Source: Corynebacterium confusum
Lineage (GTDB): Bacteria; Actinomycetota; Actinomycetes; Mycobacteriales; Mycobacteriaceae
DNA: 64,000 nt
Direction of reading: 5' to 3'
Assembly: GCF_030408715.1 (NCBI RefSeq)
Contig: NZ_CP047202.1
Coordinates: 1,655,907-1,719,906 of the forward strand
Shown here: positions 28,774 through 39,303 of the stretch, piece after piece
How the letters are laid out: every line of letters begins with the position of its first letter
How positions within the stretch are numbered: the stretch's first letter is position 1
Notes under the pieces: generated by a model
The model's database searches: none
What the model saw: only the letters and a program-made list of their open reading frames with translations
Told to the model about the DNA's origin: nothing
Translations under genes and position numbers: made by a program

Positions 28774-30278
28774 CGCGCTGGCTTCTCCTCGTTATCTTCT
28801 CCGTCATCCGGCGTGGGACGGTGATCCGATTGTTCCGTGACGGTACGCGCCGCCGCGGCGAAGAAATCGCCGCGCTGTGCCATCCCGGTGTACATGTCTA
28901 ACGATGCCGCAGCCGGGGCCAAAAGTACGGTATCCCCCGCCTCGGCGTGTTGCCAGGCCGCAGCCACCGCGGCATCCATGGCCGCCTGCGGGTCCTGCTG
29001 GTCGAGGACGGTGACGGGAACCTGTGGGGCGTGGCCCTGGAGCGCCCGCGCCACCAGCCCCCGGTCCTGGCCCAGCACGACCGCGGCTTTGAGCTGGTCA
29101 GCGTGGGTGGAAACCAGCTCGCTGACGTCGGCGCCCTTGAGCTGCCCGCCGGCCAGCCAAATGACCCGGTCGAGGCCCTCCAGGGCGGCGTCGGCGGCGT
29201 GCGGGTTGGTGGCCTTGGAGTTGTCGATGAAGCTGACCCCACCGTGGCGGTGGACGACCGCGCCTCGGTGGCCGGCGACGTGGTAGGCCGCCAGGCCCGC
29301 CTCGACGGCCTCGCGGCTCGCTCCGGCGGCCAGACCGGCCGCGGCGGCAGCACACGCGTCCAAGACGCCGGCCAGACCGGCCGGCTCTACCCCATCGGCA
29401 GAGACCAAGTCGTGGTCCTCGCCGTCTAGGCGGGCGATAATCCGCCCGCCTTCCACGCCGACCTGCCCGGCCTGCGGGGTCTGGGAGGTAAAGGAATAGA
29501 CCTGCGGCGCCAGGTCCCCGGCTTGGCGGGCCCGAGAGACCAGTTCCATCACGTGCGCGTCGTCCGCGCCGGCGATGGCGATACCGCCGTGCATGACCTT
29601 GGCTTTGTCGGCGGCGTAGTTGTCGAAGCTGCCGTGCCAGTCCAGGTGGTCCTCGGCCAGGTTCAGCAGCACGCCCACGTCCGGGCGCAGCTGGCTGGCC
29701 CAGTGCAGCTGGAAGGAGGACAGCTCAGCGACCAGCACGTCGACGCGATCGTTGTCCTGGATGGCGTCGAAGACGGAGACCCCGATGTTGCCCACCGGCA
29801 CCGCGCGGCGGCCGGTGCGGGCACCATCCGCTTGCATGATAGCCGCCAGCATGCCGGTGGTCGTGGTCTTGCCGTTGGTGCCGGTGATGACCAGCCACTG
29901 GCGGGCCGGCCCGAAGGTGCCGGCCGCGTCCAAGCGGTAGGCCAGCTCGACGTCACCGATGACCTCGACGCCGGCAGCCCGGTAGGCCTCCAGCAGCGGC
30001 GAGTCCGGGCGCCAGCCCGGGGAGGTTACCACCAGGTCGATTTGTCCGTCGCCGGCGATGGCCGTGGCCTGCTCGGTGCTGAGCCCGGCCGCGCGCGCCC
30101 CGCAATCGTCCAGCGCGGTCTCCCGCGCCTGCGGGTTGTCGTCGACGATCGTGACCGCGAAGTTCAGGCGGTCCAGGACCCGGGCACACCCCCGCCCGGA
30201 TACGCCCGCGCCCGCTACCAGCACCCGGCAGGCCTGGGCCAGGTCCGCGGGCAGACTACGCGCCGTGTGCAAAGTCAT
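28770..30278 (-). CDS. murD: UDP-MurNAc-L-alanine--D-glutamate ligase
   Basis: 502 residues. Adds D-Glu to the precursor with ATP. An N-terminal Rossmann region (VLVAGAGVSGRGCARVL), the P-loop TGTNGKTTTTG near residue 133 and the Mur ligase C-terminal domain with FIDNSKATNPHAAD (about residue 350) are clear. The C-terminal 25 residues are a charged tail beyond the usual end. It lies between mraY and ftsW; the mraY gap is 37 nt. Confidence 0.96.
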   Translation of the reverse strand: MTLHTARSLPADLAQACRVLVAGAGVSGRGCARVLDRLNFAVTIVDDNPQARETALDDCGARAAGLSTEQATAIAGDGQIDLVVTSPGWRPDSPLLEAYRAAGVEVIGDVELAYRLDAAGTFGPARQWLVITGTNGKTTTTGMLAAIMQADGARTGRRAVPVGNIGVSVFDAIQDNDRVDVLVAELSSFQLHWASQLRPDVGVLLNLAEDHLDWHGSFDNYAADKAKVMHGGIAIAGADDAHVMELVSRARQAGDLAPQVYSFTSQTPQAGQVGVEGGRIIARLDGEDHDLVSADGVEPAGLAGVLDACAAAAAGLAAGASREAVEAGLAAYHVAGHRGAVVHRHGGVSFIDNSKATNPHAADAALEGLDRVIWLAGGQLKGADVSELVSTHADQLKAAVVLGQDRGLVARALQGHAPQVPVTVLDQQDPQAAMDAAVAAAWQHAEAGDTVLLAPAAASLDMYTGMAQRGDFFAAAARTVTEQSDHRPTPDDGEDNEEKPAR

Positions 30279-30315
30279 GGTGTTTTCGAAGGCTCCTAAC
30301 CTCTATCTTCAGTTT

Positions 30316-31422
30316 CTAGATTCCGATGCCCGCGGCGGTCAGCCAGTCCGCGTAGAACAGGGCCACGCCCAGCATGGCGGCCATGCCGGCCAGCAGCCAG
30401 AAGCGGATGACCACGGAGGTCTCCGGCCAGCCGCCGTTTTCGAAGTGGTGGTGGATGGGCGCCATGCGGAAAAAGCGCTTGCCGGTGGTCTTGAAGACGG
30501 CGACCTGGATGACCACGGAGGCCGCCTCCACCACGAACAGGGAGCCGATGATGATCATCAGCAGCTCGGTGTGGGTGGTCACGGAGATGCCCGCGACCAA
30601 GCCGCCGAGCGCCAGGGAGCCCGTGTCCCCCATGAAGATCTTGGCCGGGGCGGCGTTCCACCACAGAAAGCCCAGGCAGCCGCCCAGCCCGGCCGCAGCC
30701 AGGATGGCCAGGTCCAGCGGGTCGCGGACCTCGTAGCAGCCGGCGGCGTGGTCGGCGCCGCAGGCGTTGCGGAACTGCCAGAAGGTAATCAGGCTGTAGG
30801 CGCCCATCACGAAGGCGGTCGTGCCGGCCGCCAGCCCATCCTGGCCGTCGGTGAGGTTTACCGCGTTCGACCAGGCCGCAATGAGGATATACATGAACAC
30901 CAAAAAGACGATGGTGCCAATGACGGCGCCGCCGACGGCGATATCGAAGGTGTCGATCTCCCGGAACATCGATAGCTTCGTCGACGCCGGGGTCAACCCG
31001 TTCTCGTCCGGGAACTGCAGCGCCAGGAAGCCGAAGGCCAGGGCCAGCGCGAGCTGCCCGATGAGCTTGGCCTTCTTGTTCAGGCCCAGGTTGCGGGCTT
31101 TGAACAGCTTGATGAAGTCATCCGCGAAGCCCAGCCCGCCGAGCCCAAGGGTCAAGCCCAAGACCAGGACGCCGGAGACCGTGAATCCGCCCTTGCCGGA
31201 GATGACCCCGTAGAGGCCCGTGGTCAGGTAGGCCACGACGATGCCGGCCAGGATCGCCAGTCCGCCCATGGTCGGGGTCCCGCGTTTGCGCAGGTGCGAC
31301 TTGGGGCCGTCTTCGCGGATCTCCTGCCCCTTGCCGGCGTGGGAGAAATACCGGATCAGCCAGGGGGTGAAGAAAATCGCGACGATAAAGCTAATTACGC
31401 CGGAGACAATAATTTGGGTCAC
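30316..31422 (-). CDS. mraY: Phospho-MurNAc-pentapeptide translocase
   Basis: 368 residues with ten membrane helices. Transfers phospho-MurNAc-pentapeptide to undecaprenyl phosphate, making lipid I. The catalytic Asp motifs GFADDFIK (about residue 99), [10 protein letters not shown] (about 193) and [12 protein letters not shown] (about 270) and the HHHFE motif (about 327) are intact. GTG start at 31422 with AGAAGGACC upstream. It is separated from murF by 76 nt. Confidence 0.97.
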   Translation of the reverse strand: MTQIIVSGVISFIVAIFFTPWLIRYFSHAGKGQEIREDGPKSHLRKRGTPTMGGLAILAGIVVAYLTTGLYGVISGKGGFTVSGVLVLGLTLGLGGLGFADDFIKLFKARNLGLNKKAKLIGQLALALAFGFLALQFPDENGLTPASTKLSMFREIDTFDIAVGGAVIGTIVFLVFMYILIAAWSNAVNLTDGQDGLAAGTTAFVMGAYSLITFWQFRNACGADHAAGCYEVRDPLDLAILAAAGLGGCLGFLWWNAAPAKIFMGDTGSLALGGLVAGISVTTHTELLMIIIGSLFVVEAASVVIQVAVFKTTGKRFFRMAPIHHHFENGGWPETSVVIRFWLLAGMAAMLGVALFYADWLTAAGIGI

Positions 31423-31498
31423 TGTGAACGTGGTCCTTCTAATACAACAAAGAGCAGTCTGAAGAAATTCTGCGCGAGCTTATCTTATCGAGGTGGTT

Positions 31499-33031
31499 CT
31501 AGCCCTCGCCCTTTAAGGTTGCGGCTACCCGCCACAGCTGTTGGGCGTTCGAGGCCTTGATGAGCACCACGTCTTTCGCTGCGCGCTGCGACCATTGCTC
31601 CACCGCAGCGGGCGGGGTCCGCAGGGTTTCCTCGACCAGCTGGGCGGCCTGCGCGTGGTCCGCCCCGACGGTCGTGGTGATCCCGCGGTCGGCGGCCGCG
31701 GCGGCCAGCGCCCGGCAGGCCGGGGAATCACCGACGATGATCAGCCGGTCCACGTTGTACTTCGCCAGCTCCGCGCCCAGCTGCTGGTGGGCGTGTTCGG
31801 CTTCCGCGCCCAGCTCGCCCATCTCGCCCAAGACCGCGATCGCCCGGGCGTCTGGGCGCGCCGCGGTGGTGTACCCCAGCGCCGCGATGGCCGCGCGCAT
31901 GGAGTCCGGGTTGGCGTTGTAGGAGTCGTTGATGATGGTGACCCCGTCCGGGCGGCTGTAGACATCCATCCGGTTCGCGGAGGCGTTCCGGTGCCCGCTC
32001 AGCGCCGCGGCGACCTTCTCCGCCGGGATCCCCGACTCGATGGCCGAGGCGGCCGCCGCCAGGGCGTTGGAGACCTGGTGGACGCCGAAGACCTGCAGCT
32101 TGATGCGCTGCGGGGCGGCGTTCGGCGAGTGGAGGGTAAACGCGGCGCGCGCGACATCGTCGAGCTCGACGTCGGTGGCGGTGTAGTCAGCCTCCGGCGC
32201 CGGCGGGTTGGCCGCGGAATAGTAGACGACCTTGGCCTCGGTGCGCTTGGCCATGGCGGCGACGAAGGAGTCGTCGGCGTTGAGCACCGCTACCCCGCCG
32301 TCGTTTGCGGCCGGCAGGGCCTCGACGAGTTCGCCCTTGGCCTGGGCGATGTTTTCGCGGGAGCCGAACTCGCCCAGGTGGGCCGAGCCAACGTTGAGTA
32401 CCGCCCCGATGGTCGGGCGGGCGATGTCGGCCAGGTTGCGGATGTGGCCGATGCCGCGCGCCGACATCTCCGCGACCAGGTACTTGGTCTGCCAGTCGCA
32501 CCGCAGCGCGGTGTAGGGGTGTCCGACCTCGTTGTTGAAGGAGCCGGGCGGGGCGACGGTCTCGCCCGCGCAGTGGAAGATCGCCGCCATCAGGTCCTTG
32601 GTCGAGGTCTTGCCGGCCGAGCCGGTCACTCCGACGATGGTCAGGTTGCCGTGGTCGGCCAGCCGGCGGGTGACCGCCCGAGCCAGGGTCGAGAGTGCGC
32701 GGACGACGGCGGCGGCAGATCCGTCGGCGTCGTGGGCGTAGATATCGGCGTTGGCGCCGTCGCCCTCGACGCGGCCGGTGGGTTCGACGACGATCGCCGG
32801 AACGCCCACGGGGCGGGCGGCCAGCACGGCCACCGCCCCCTGATCGACGGCCGCGCGGGCGTAGTCGTGCCCGTCGACGCGGGCGCCGGGCAGGGCCAAA
32901 AACAGCCCGCCCGGGGTGATCTTGCGCGAATCGAATTCGACGAAGCTGGTGACCTGAGCCTGCGGGTCATCGACCTCGTCCAGGTAGCCGCCGGTTATCT
33001 CGGCTATCTCTTTTAGCGTTAGCTCAATCAT
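31499..33031 (-). CDS. murF: UDP-MurNAc-tripeptide--D-alanyl-D-alanine ligase
   Basis: 510 residues. Adds D-Ala-D-Ala to complete the pentapeptide. It has the MurF N-terminal domain (FDSRKITPGGLFLALPG), the ATP loop GVTGSAGKTSTKD near residue 135 and the NDSYNANPDSMRAAI motif near residue 365. Its start overlaps the murE stop by 4 bp. Confidence 0.97.
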   Translation of the reverse strand: MIELTLKEIAEITGGYLDEVDDPQAQVTSFVEFDSRKITPGGLFLALPGARVDGHDYARAAVDQGAVAVLAARPVGVPAIVVEPTGRVEGDGANADIYAHDADGSAAAVVRALSTLARAVTRRLADHGNLTIVGVTGSAGKTSTKDLMAAIFHCAGETVAPPGSFNNEVGHPYTALRCDWQTKYLVAEMSARGIGHIRNLADIARPTIGAVLNVGSAHLGEFGSRENIAQAKGELVEALPAANDGGVAVLNADDSFVAAMAKRTEAKVVYYSAANPPAPEADYTATDVELDDVARAAFTLHSPNAAPQRIKLQVFGVHQVSNALAAAASAIESGIPAEKVAAALSGHRNASANRMDVYSRPDGVTIINDSYNANPDSMRAAIAALGYTTAARPDARAIAVLGEMGELGAEAEHAHQQLGAELAKYNVDRLIIVGDSPACRALAAAAADRGITTTVGADHAQAAQLVEETLRTPPAAVEQWSQRAAKDVVLIKASNAQQLWRVAATLKGEG

Positions 33032-34593
33032 GCTTCTTCCTTCCCCGCCGGCGTGCTGCCGGAGGCCTTAGTTTCCAGTGCGCGCTGTACCTCTTCCCGG
33101 TCGTCAAAGTGGTGGACCGTGTCCCCCACGATTTGGCCGACTTCGTGGCCTTTGCCTACCACGATAATCGCATCGCCAGGCTGTGCCCACTGGATGGCCG
33201 CGTCGATGGCCGCGGCGCGGGAGGGGTATTCGGCCAGGGTGACCTCGTCGTCGCGCTCGGCGGCGGCCTCCCGCGCGCCGGCCAGCACGGCCGCGCGGAT
33301 GGGAGCCGGGTCCTCGGTGCGGGGGTTGTCGTCGGTGACCGCGACGTAGTCGGCGCGGCTGGCCGCCGCCTGCCCCATCAGCGGGCGCTTCGAAGAGTCG
33401 CGGTCGCCACCGGCGCCGATGACAATGCCGATGCGCCCCTCCGGGTGCTCGGAGGTCCGGATCTGCTCGCGCAGCGTGTCCAAGACCGCGGCCACGGCCG
33501 CCGGCTTGTGGGCGTAGTCGACCACGGCCACGAAATCCTGCCCACAGTCCACGCGCTGCATGCGTCCCGGTACCGCGACGCCGGCCACGCCCTGCAGGAA
33601 GGCCTCCACGTCCACTCCGGCCGCGGCGGCCATCCCGGCTGCCAGGGCGGCGTTGGCCACGTTGAACTTGCCCGGCAGCGGGACCGTGAACTCGTAGTCC
33701 TTGCCCTCCAGGCTCAGCACACCGTGCTGCTCGCCGGTCGGTTCCACCGCGGTGTGGTGGGCGGAAATTACCTTGCCCGCGTTGGTTGTTACGGCCTGCT
33801 CGGCGGTGGCGACCTCCGCGGTGGGCGTGCCCGCCGCGCGGGACAGCTCCACCAGGCGCTGGCCCCAGGAATCGTCGACGCATATGACCGCGGCCGCGGC
33901 AGCCTCGGGCTCGGTGAACAGGCGGGCCTTGGTCAGGAAATAGTCTTCCATGGTCGGGTGGAAGTCGAGGTGGTCCTGCGAGAGGTTGGTAAACCCACCC
34001 ACGGCAAAGCGCGTGCCCTTCACGCGGCCCAGTGCCAGGGCGTGGGAGGAGACCTCCATGACCACGTGGGTGACCCCCTGGTCGCGCATCTGCGCGAAAA
34101 GCTCTTGGAGTTTGGGCGCTTCCGGGGTGGTCAGCGACGTGGGCACCGGGGTGCGGTTGATGCGCGTGCCGGTGGTGCCGATAAGGCCTACCTGGTAGCC
34201 GGCGGCCAGCAGCCCGGCCTCCAGCAGGTAGCTGGTGGTGGTCTTGCCGGAGGTCCCGGTAACGCCCAGGATGGTCAGGTCCGCGGACGGGTGGTCGTAG
34301 ATCTCGGCGGAGATAGTTCCCAGCACCGCGCGGATGTCCTTGACCACCAGCCGGGGGCGCGTGTCGCCGGCCGCGTCGAGGATCTCCGCGCCGGCGGCAT
34401 CGGTAAGCACAGCCGCGGCCGGGGTGTCGGCGGCGAAACGCGCGCCGTGGGCGTGCAGGCCGGGCAGGGCCGCGAACATCCCGCCTGGGGCGATGGAGCG
34501 CGAGTCCAGTCCGATGCTGCTAACCTCCGTCTCCGGCGAGCCGCTCAGGTTTCCGCCGGCCAACTGCGCCAGTCGCGCTAGCGTACGTGCCAT
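33028..34593 (-). CDS. murE: UDP-MurNAc-L-Ala-D-Glu--meso-diaminopimelate ligase
   Basis: 521 residues. Adds the third amino acid of the stem peptide. The ATP loop GVTGTSGKTTTSYL lies near residue 112. The DNPR motif (TDDNPRTEDP, about residue 421) is the classic marker for meso-diaminopimelate rather than lysine, in line with corynebacterial cell walls. It overlaps murF by 4 bp and follows ftsI after 12 nt. Confidence 0.97.
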   Translation of the reverse strand: MARTLARLAQLAGGNLSGSPETEVSSIGLDSRSIAPGGMFAALPGLHAHGARFAADTPAAAVLTDAAGAEILDAAGDTRPRLVVKDIRAVLGTISAEIYDHPSADLTILGVTGTSGKTTTSYLLEAGLLAAGYQVGLIGTTGTRINRTPVPTSLTTPEAPKLQELFAQMRDQGVTHVVMEVSSHALALGRVKGTRFAVGGFTNLSQDHLDFHPTMEDYFLTKARLFTEPEAAAAAVICVDDSWGQRLVELSRAAGTPTAEVATAEQAVTTNAGKVISAHHTAVEPTGEQHGVLSLEGKDYEFTVPLPGKFNVANAALAAGMAAAAGVDVEAFLQGVAGVAVPGRMQRVDCGQDFVAVVDYAHKPAAVAAVLDTLREQIRTSEHPEGRIGIVIGAGGDRDSSKRPLMGQAAASRADYVAVTDDNPRTEDPAPIRAAVLAGAREAAAERDDEVTLAEYPSRAAAIDAAIQWAQPGDAIIVVGKGHEVGQIVGDTVHHFDDREEVQRALETKASGSTPAGKEEA

Positions 34594-34605
34594 GGTGATC
34601 TTCTC

Positions 34606-36642
34606 CTATTCCGCCCGCAAAGTAAGTTTCTTGTCCTCCGGAGAGGTGGGTATGTTGTCTCGGTTCAGCAGCCAGCTGGCGATGTCGCTAAACACCGGCG
34701 CGGCAGACTGCCCGCCGGAGCCGTCGTCGTTAACGCCCGATTTCGGCTCGTCCAGCATGATGGCGACCACGAAGCGCGGGTCATCCGCCGGGGCCACGCC
34801 CGCGAAGGTAATCCAGTAGGCGGAATTAGAATACGCCCCCGTGTTCGGGTCGACCTTCTGGGCCGTGCCGGTCTTGCCCGACAGCTGGTAGCCGTCGATG
34901 CCCGCGCCCTGCGCCGTGCCGGACTGCACGCCCGCCGGGTCCTCCTGGAAGACCGCCCGGAACATGTCCAGCGTGGTCTTCGCCGCGTCCGGGCTGATGA
35001 CCTGGGTCTTCTCCGGCTCGGAGTGGATGCGGTCCTCGCCGCTTTCGCCCTCGATGTCCTTGATGATGCGCGGGGAAATGCGCTCGCCCTCGTTCGCGAT
35101 GGTCTGGTAGACACTCGCCATCTGCAGCGTCGTCCAAGACATGCCCTGGCCGATCGGCAGGTTGGCGAAGGTGCCGCCGGACCACTGTTCGAAGGCCGGC
35201 ACGAGCCCGCCAGACTCGTTCGGCAGCTCGATGCCGCTGGCGTTGCCCAACCCGAAGGCCTCGAGGTACTTCGAGAAGGTCTTATCCCCCAGCTTCTCGG
35301 CCAGCATGAGCGTGCCGACGTTGGAGGACTTACCGAAGATTCCGGCCGTGGTGTACGGCTCGACGCCGTGCTGCCAGGCGTCGTTGACCGTCACGCCGGC
35401 CATGTCGATGGAGCCGGGGACCTGGTGGACCTCCTCCGGGGTGGTCACGCCCTCCTCGATCGCCGCGGCGGCAGTGACAATCTTGGCAACCGAGCCCGGC
35501 TCGTAGGGGTGGGAGATCGACGGGTTTTCGAAGCCCTTGCCGGCCTTGACCTGCTTTTCTATGTCTTCGTTCGGGTCGATGGTGTCCGTGTTCGCCATGG
35601 CGAGCACCTCGCCGGTGGCTGCATCCAGCACCACGGCCTCGGCGGACTTGGCCTGCGAATTGGCCTTGGCCTTCTCCAGCTTCTGCTGCACGAAGGTCTG
35701 CAGGTCTAGGTCCAGCGTCAGGTGGACGTTGGCGCCGTCGACGGCGTTGACCTCATCGCGCAGGGTGCCCGGGATGGGCTGCCCGTCCGTGGAGACGTCC
35801 TCGGTCTTGCGCCCGTCGATGCCCGTCAGCGTCGAGTCCCCGGAGGCCTCCAGGCCGAACTGGCCCTGGCCGTCCATGGAGACCTTGCCAATCACGTTCT
35901 CGGCGATGGCACCGTTCGGGTACTGGCGGATGTCCTGGTGGTCGGCGGCCACGCCGTGGTATTCCTCGGCGATTTCTACGGCCACGTCCGGATCCACGTT
36001 GCGCACCAGCACCTCGTACTGGGTGTCTGCCTTCAGCTTGTCGAGGATCTCCTTGTCGTCGACGCTGCCGACCTCGGCGCCGGCGTCCTTAATCATCTTA
36101 GGGATGCCTTTGGACATCTCCTTCAGGCGGTCATCGACGGCCTCGCCGGCCTTCTTCTCTAGGTCCTCACCGCTGGCACCTTCAGCGCTCAGCTCGTTGG
36201 TGAACTGCTCTTCCAGCTCCTTGCGCAGGCGCGTCGGCGAGACCGTCAGGGAGCGGGCCTGCATGGTATAGGCTAGGCGCTGCCCGTCGCTATCGGTGAT
36301 CTCGCCGCGGCGGGCCGGCTCCACGTAGACGCGGGAGCGCTGCTCCATGGCCTTGGCCGACAGATCCGGCCCCCAGACCACCTGCACCCAAGCCAGGCGC
36401 CCCACCAGCAACAGCATGCCCACCAACAGGAAAGCCATGATGAGCCGCAGGCGCTTGGACATCATGTGCGAGTTCTTGTAGAGCTTCTTGACCTGCGGTT
36501 GGGTGCTAGCCGGCCGCATCTTCTCCGCGGCGGTAGCGTAGCTGCGGCCGCCAGCGCGCGGCTGGCGTGCCGATTGCCCCACCCGCGCGCCGGTATCGCG
36601 ATACCGCCGGTGCGGGCGCGATCCCGGATTCCGTGACGTCAC
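34606..36642 (-). CDS. ftsI: Septal penicillin-binding protein FtsI (PBP3/PBP2b class)
   Basis: 678 residues. Monofunctional transpeptidase crosslinking septal peptidoglycan with FtsW. A basic cytoplasmic tail of about 65 residues and one helix (about 68-87) lead into the PBP dimerisation domain and then the transpeptidase domain. The serine motif is PGSVAK (about residue 383), SxN is SSNVG (about 437), and KTG is SGKTGTAQ (about 590). The GTG at 36642 gives the long tail; internal starts exist. No PASTA domain is visible at the C-terminus. Confidence 0.95.
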   Translation of the reverse strand: MTSRNPGSRPHRRYRDTGARVGQSARQPRAGGRSYATAAEKMRPASTQPQVKKLYKNSHMMSKRLRLIMAFLLVGMLLLVGRLAWVQVVWGPDLSAKAMEQRSRVYVEPARRGEITDSDGQRLAYTMQARSLTVSPTRLRKELEEQFTNELSAEGASGEDLEKKAGEAVDDRLKEMSKGIPKMIKDAGAEVGSVDDKEILDKLKADTQYEVLVRNVDPDVAVEIAEEYHGVAADHQDIRQYPNGAIAENVIGKVSMDGQGQFGLEASGDSTLTGIDGRKTEDVSTDGQPIPGTLRDEVNAVDGANVHLTLDLDLQTFVQQKLEKAKANSQAKSAEAVVLDAATGEVLAMANTDTIDPNEDIEKQVKAGKGFENPSISHPYEPGSVAKIVTAAAAIEEGVTTPEEVHQVPGSIDMAGVTVNDAWQHGVEPYTTAGIFGKSSNVGTLMLAEKLGDKTFSKYLEAFGLGNASGIELPNESGGLVPAFEQWSGGTFANLPIGQGMSWTTLQMASVYQTIANEGERISPRIIKDIEGESGEDRIHSEPEKTQVISPDAAKTTLDMFRAVFQEDPAGVQSGTAQGAGIDGYQLSGKTGTAQKVDPNTGAYSNSAYWITFAGVAPADDPRFVVAIMLDEPKSGVNDDGSGGQSAAPVFSDIASWLLNRDNIPTSPEDKKLTLRAE

Positions 36643-36706
36643 GGTGGTAAGTCACCTGCCTTATTCATTTCCTTTGGGGCAACCACCCGGCTGCTCAAAG
36701 CAACTG

Positions 36707-37549
36707 CTAATTCCCAGCTCCAGAATACGGGGCGCGGACCGGCAGATCCGGTAACTCGTCCGCGCGTGGTGCATTCGATTCCGCGTTCTGCCCGCGGTCC
36801 TCGCCCTGGCGCTGGGAATCAGCCTGGAGCGACCGATGCCCGTCCGGCGTCGCGTTGAGACTATCGGACATGCCTTCCGTTTCGTCCGGGTTGCTGGAGG
36901 CGCGGCCCGGGCGGATCGCCGTACCGTTGACGTCGATGATGGCTTCCTGCTCATCCGTCGCCGCGCGCTTTTCTTCCACCTTGCCGTCCTCGGCGACCTC
37001 GACGACGCCCGGGTTGGTGGGCACGCCCATGTTCGCGTCCGCGGCACGGCGGGCCACGTCCGCGGTAGAGCGGACGTTTTCTAGGTCGCGGTTCAGCGTC
37101 TCAATCTGATTGCTCAGCTGCGATTCCTGCGCGGAGAGCTGCTGGATCTTGAAGGTCTGGGAGGTCGATAGGCCGGACAGCCACATCGCCAGGCACACCC
37201 CGCCGATGAGCAGCACGATGGCCACCGCCGACAGGCGGGCGAACAGCGAGTTCTTCTTGATGGGCGTCAGGCGGCGGCCGCGCTGGGAGACCACCTGCTG
37301 CGAGCCTAAGCGCTGGTAGCGCGGCCCGTGCGGGCTGGTGGTGCCGTGGGTGCTGCGCCGCGGGCGCACCTCCCGGCGTTCCGGGGTGCGCGTGCGGGCG
37401 GTGCGCTGGGTGCCGCGGCGGCTATCCCGCTCGAGCAGCGCGGTGGCCGCTCCGGTGTCTTCTCCGGTGGTGAAATCTCGGCTAGCTCCCATGGAGCGGT
37501 GTCCCTTCGTCGAGTATGGGCGGGTGGTGCGTCGCGTGGCCTGGGTCAT
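36707..37549 (-). CDS. ftsL: FtsL-like bitopic division protein
   Basis: 280 residues. Recognised by position (between rsmH and ftsI) and by topology: a basic, Arg/Thr-rich cytoplasmic domain of about 105 residues, one helix (about 106-126, [21 protein letters not shown]) and a following leucine-zipper-like coiled coil ([21 protein letters not shown]). Canonical FtsL is about 100-120 residues; here both the N-terminal tail and an acidic, apparently disordered C-terminal tail of about 100 residues are extra. The ATG overlaps the rsmH stop (ATGA). An internal ATG at 37495 is an alternative. Confidence 0.8.
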   Translation of the reverse strand: MTQATRRTTRPYSTKGHRSMGASRDFTTGEDTGAATALLERDSRRGTQRTARTRTPERREVRPRRSTHGTTSPHGPRYQRLGSQQVVSQRGRRLTPIKKNSLFARLSAVAIVLLIGGVCLAMWLSGLSTSQTFKIQQLSAQESQLSNQIETLNRDLENVRSTADVARRAADANMGVPTNPGVVEVAEDGKVEEKRAATDEQEAIIDVNGTAIRPGRASSNPDETEGMSDSLNATPDGHRSLQADSQRQGEDRGQNAESNAPRADELPDLPVRAPYSGAGN

Positions 37550-38589
37550 GGTGTGCCTCCCGGGGAAAGCAGCTGCGGGGTGCCGGATATTCGCTCCAGC
37601 GCCCGCACCCGCACCGAGGCGGCGCGCGGGTTCTCCGCGATCTCCGCCTGCGAGGCCTTCTCCGCCCCGCGGGTTGCCACCCGGTAGTCCGGTTCGGTCC
37701 CCGGCAGGTCCATCGGCAGCCCTTCCGGAGTCGACGACGTCGACTGCTCCTTGAAGTACTGCTTGACCAGGCGGTCCTCCAGGGACTGGTAGCTCATAAA
37801 GACCGCGCGGCCGCCGACCCGCAGCGCCGCGGTGATAACCGGCAGGACTTGCTCAATGGCCTCGAGCTCTCGGTTGACCTCCACGCGCAGTGCCTGGAAG
37901 GTGCGCTTGGCCGGGTGACCGCCCGTGCGCCGGGTCGCCGCCGGGATGGTGGCGTAGAGCAGGTCGACGAGCCGCGCCGAGTCACGGAAGGGTTCCTTCT
38001 CGCGCTCGCGCACGACGGCGCTGGCAATCTTTCCGGCGAAACGCTCGTCCCCGTAGGTCTTGAGGATGCGCACCAGGTTGCCGTGGTCATACGTGTTGAG
38101 CACGTCCGCGGCGGTTATCCCCTGGCTAGGATCCATCCGCATATCCAGCGGCGCGTTCTGGCTGTAGGCGAAGCCGCGCTCGACCTGGTCCAGCTGCATG
38201 GAAGAAACCCCCAGGTCGAACAACGCGCCCGCGATGCCGCACTCCTGCGCCTTGTCCAAAACCGCGTGCGGGGTGGTCGGCCGGGCGATCTCGTCGCCCA
38301 CCTCGTCGAAGCGCGCCTGCACGCCCACAAAACGGTCGCCGAACCGGGCCAGGCGCTCGCGGGCCGCAGCCAACGATGCCTCATCCCTGTCCACGCCGAT
38401 TACCGACACCTCCGGGAAAGTCTCCAGGAAGTACTCCGTGTGGCCGCCCGCGCCCAGCGTGCCATCCACCAGGACGGCCTCGGCCGGGGTCTCGGCTTCA
38501 GCCTTGGCCACGGCGGGCGCCAAAAGCTCAGCCATACGTTCACGCATCACGGGCACGTGGCCGTGATTGTTCTGTTCAGTCGAGCCCAT
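37546..38589 (-). CDS. rsmH: 16S rRNA m4C1402 methyltransferase
   Basis: 347 residues. SAM-dependent methyltransferase acting on C1402 of 16S rRNA. The SAM-binding loop [15 protein letters not shown] (about residues 42-56) and the later [19 protein letters not shown] block are diagnostic. It is separated from mraZ by a 173-nt gap in which I see no gene. It overlaps ftsL by 4 bp. Confidence 0.96.
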   Translation of the reverse strand: MGSTEQNNHGHVPVMRERMAELLAPAVAKAEAETPAEAVLVDGTLGAGGHTEYFLETFPEVSVIGVDRDEASLAAARERLARFGDRFVGVQARFDEVGDEIARPTTPHAVLDKAQECGIAGALFDLGVSSMQLDQVERGFAYSQNAPLDMRMDPSQGITAADVLNTYDHGNLVRILKTYGDERFAGKIASAVVREREKEPFRDSARLVDLLYATIPAATRRTGGHPAKRTFQALRVEVNRELEAIEQVLPVITAALRVGGRAVFMSYQSLEDRLVKQYFKEQSTSSTPEGLPMDLPGTEPDYRVATRGAEKASQAEIAENPRAASVRVRALERISGTPQLLSPGGTP

Positions 38590-38762
38590 GGTGCCCCCTT
38601 TCCGTAAACGAAGTTGCTTGGAGTTGGCCGCGGTGGTTGTCGGGAAAAATTAAGTGCGTATAGGGCCCTGCCCGAAATGGGTTCTGATGTCGGGGAAGTA
38701 CACCAGCTCCTCCACTTCGGACAGAGTCCGTACACGCACTCTGTTGAGTTGTGAACTGCCTT

Positions 38763-39197
38763 CTACAGCAGGCCGGACAGGACATCGTCCGCGTCCGCTG
38801 CCGAGTAGGCGTCTTCAGTTTGCTCTTGGTACTCAGCCCACGCGGCTGCGTCCCAAATCTCGAGAAAATCCACCGACCCGACAACCACGCACTCTTTGGA
38901 AAGGTTGGCGTATTCGCGGTGTCCAGCGGACAACGTAATACGGCCATGCCCATCCGGGCGTTGCTCATCGGCGCTCGCTGCCAAGTTACGGATGAATGCG
39001 CGGGCGGCTGGGTTCGTCCGGGACACGGCCGCTGCTTTTCGAGCTCGTTCCGCAAACTCCTCGCGCGGGTAAACCGCTAGTGAGTGGTCCTGCCCCTTGG
39101 TCACCATCAGTCCGCCAGCTAGCTCATCCCGAAACTTAGCCGGAAGCGTTAGGCGTCCTTTGTCATCAAGCTTCGGAGTGTAGGTTCCGAGAAACAT
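38763..39197 (-). CDS. mraZ: Transcriptional regulator MraZ
   Basis: 144 residues. DNA-binding protein of the AbrB-like swapped-hairpin fold, with two MraZ repeats: [22 protein letters not shown] at the start and [15 protein letters not shown] near residue 84. It forms ring-shaped oligomers that bind direct repeats upstream of its own operon. The ATG at 39195-39197 begins the conserved domain and has AAGGAAGG upstream; a longer reading to 39251 would add 18 non-conserved residues. First gene of the division cluster. Confidence 0.95.
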   Translation of the reverse strand: MFLGTYTPKLDDKGRLTLPAKFRDELAGGLMVTKGQDHSLAVYPREEFAERARKAAAVSRTNPAARAFIRNLAASADEQRPDGHGRITLSAGHREYANLSKECVVVGSVDFLEIWDAAAWAEYQEQTEDAYSAADADDVLSGLL

Positions 39198-39275
39198 CCC
39201 GGCGTCCACCTTCCTTGGCTCGATAACTCCGACATTTCTCCACGGTCTCAAAGTTCCACTTCTCCACCGCTGCGC

Positions 39276-39303
39276 CCCACTTTACCCCACTTTCTCCCAC
39301 TTT
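39276..39303 (-). promoter_or_regulatory. MraZ-box array upstream of mraZ
   Basis: On the minus strand three copies of AAAGTGGG start exactly 10 bp apart, followed by two weaker GTGGA copies closer to the gene. Direct GTGGG repeats with a 10-bp period, one DNA turn, are the known MraZ binding pattern. The array ends about 80 nt before the mraZ start and one repeat contains a possible -10 (TAAAGT), so it probably mediates autoregulation of the whole cluster. Confidence 0.85.
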
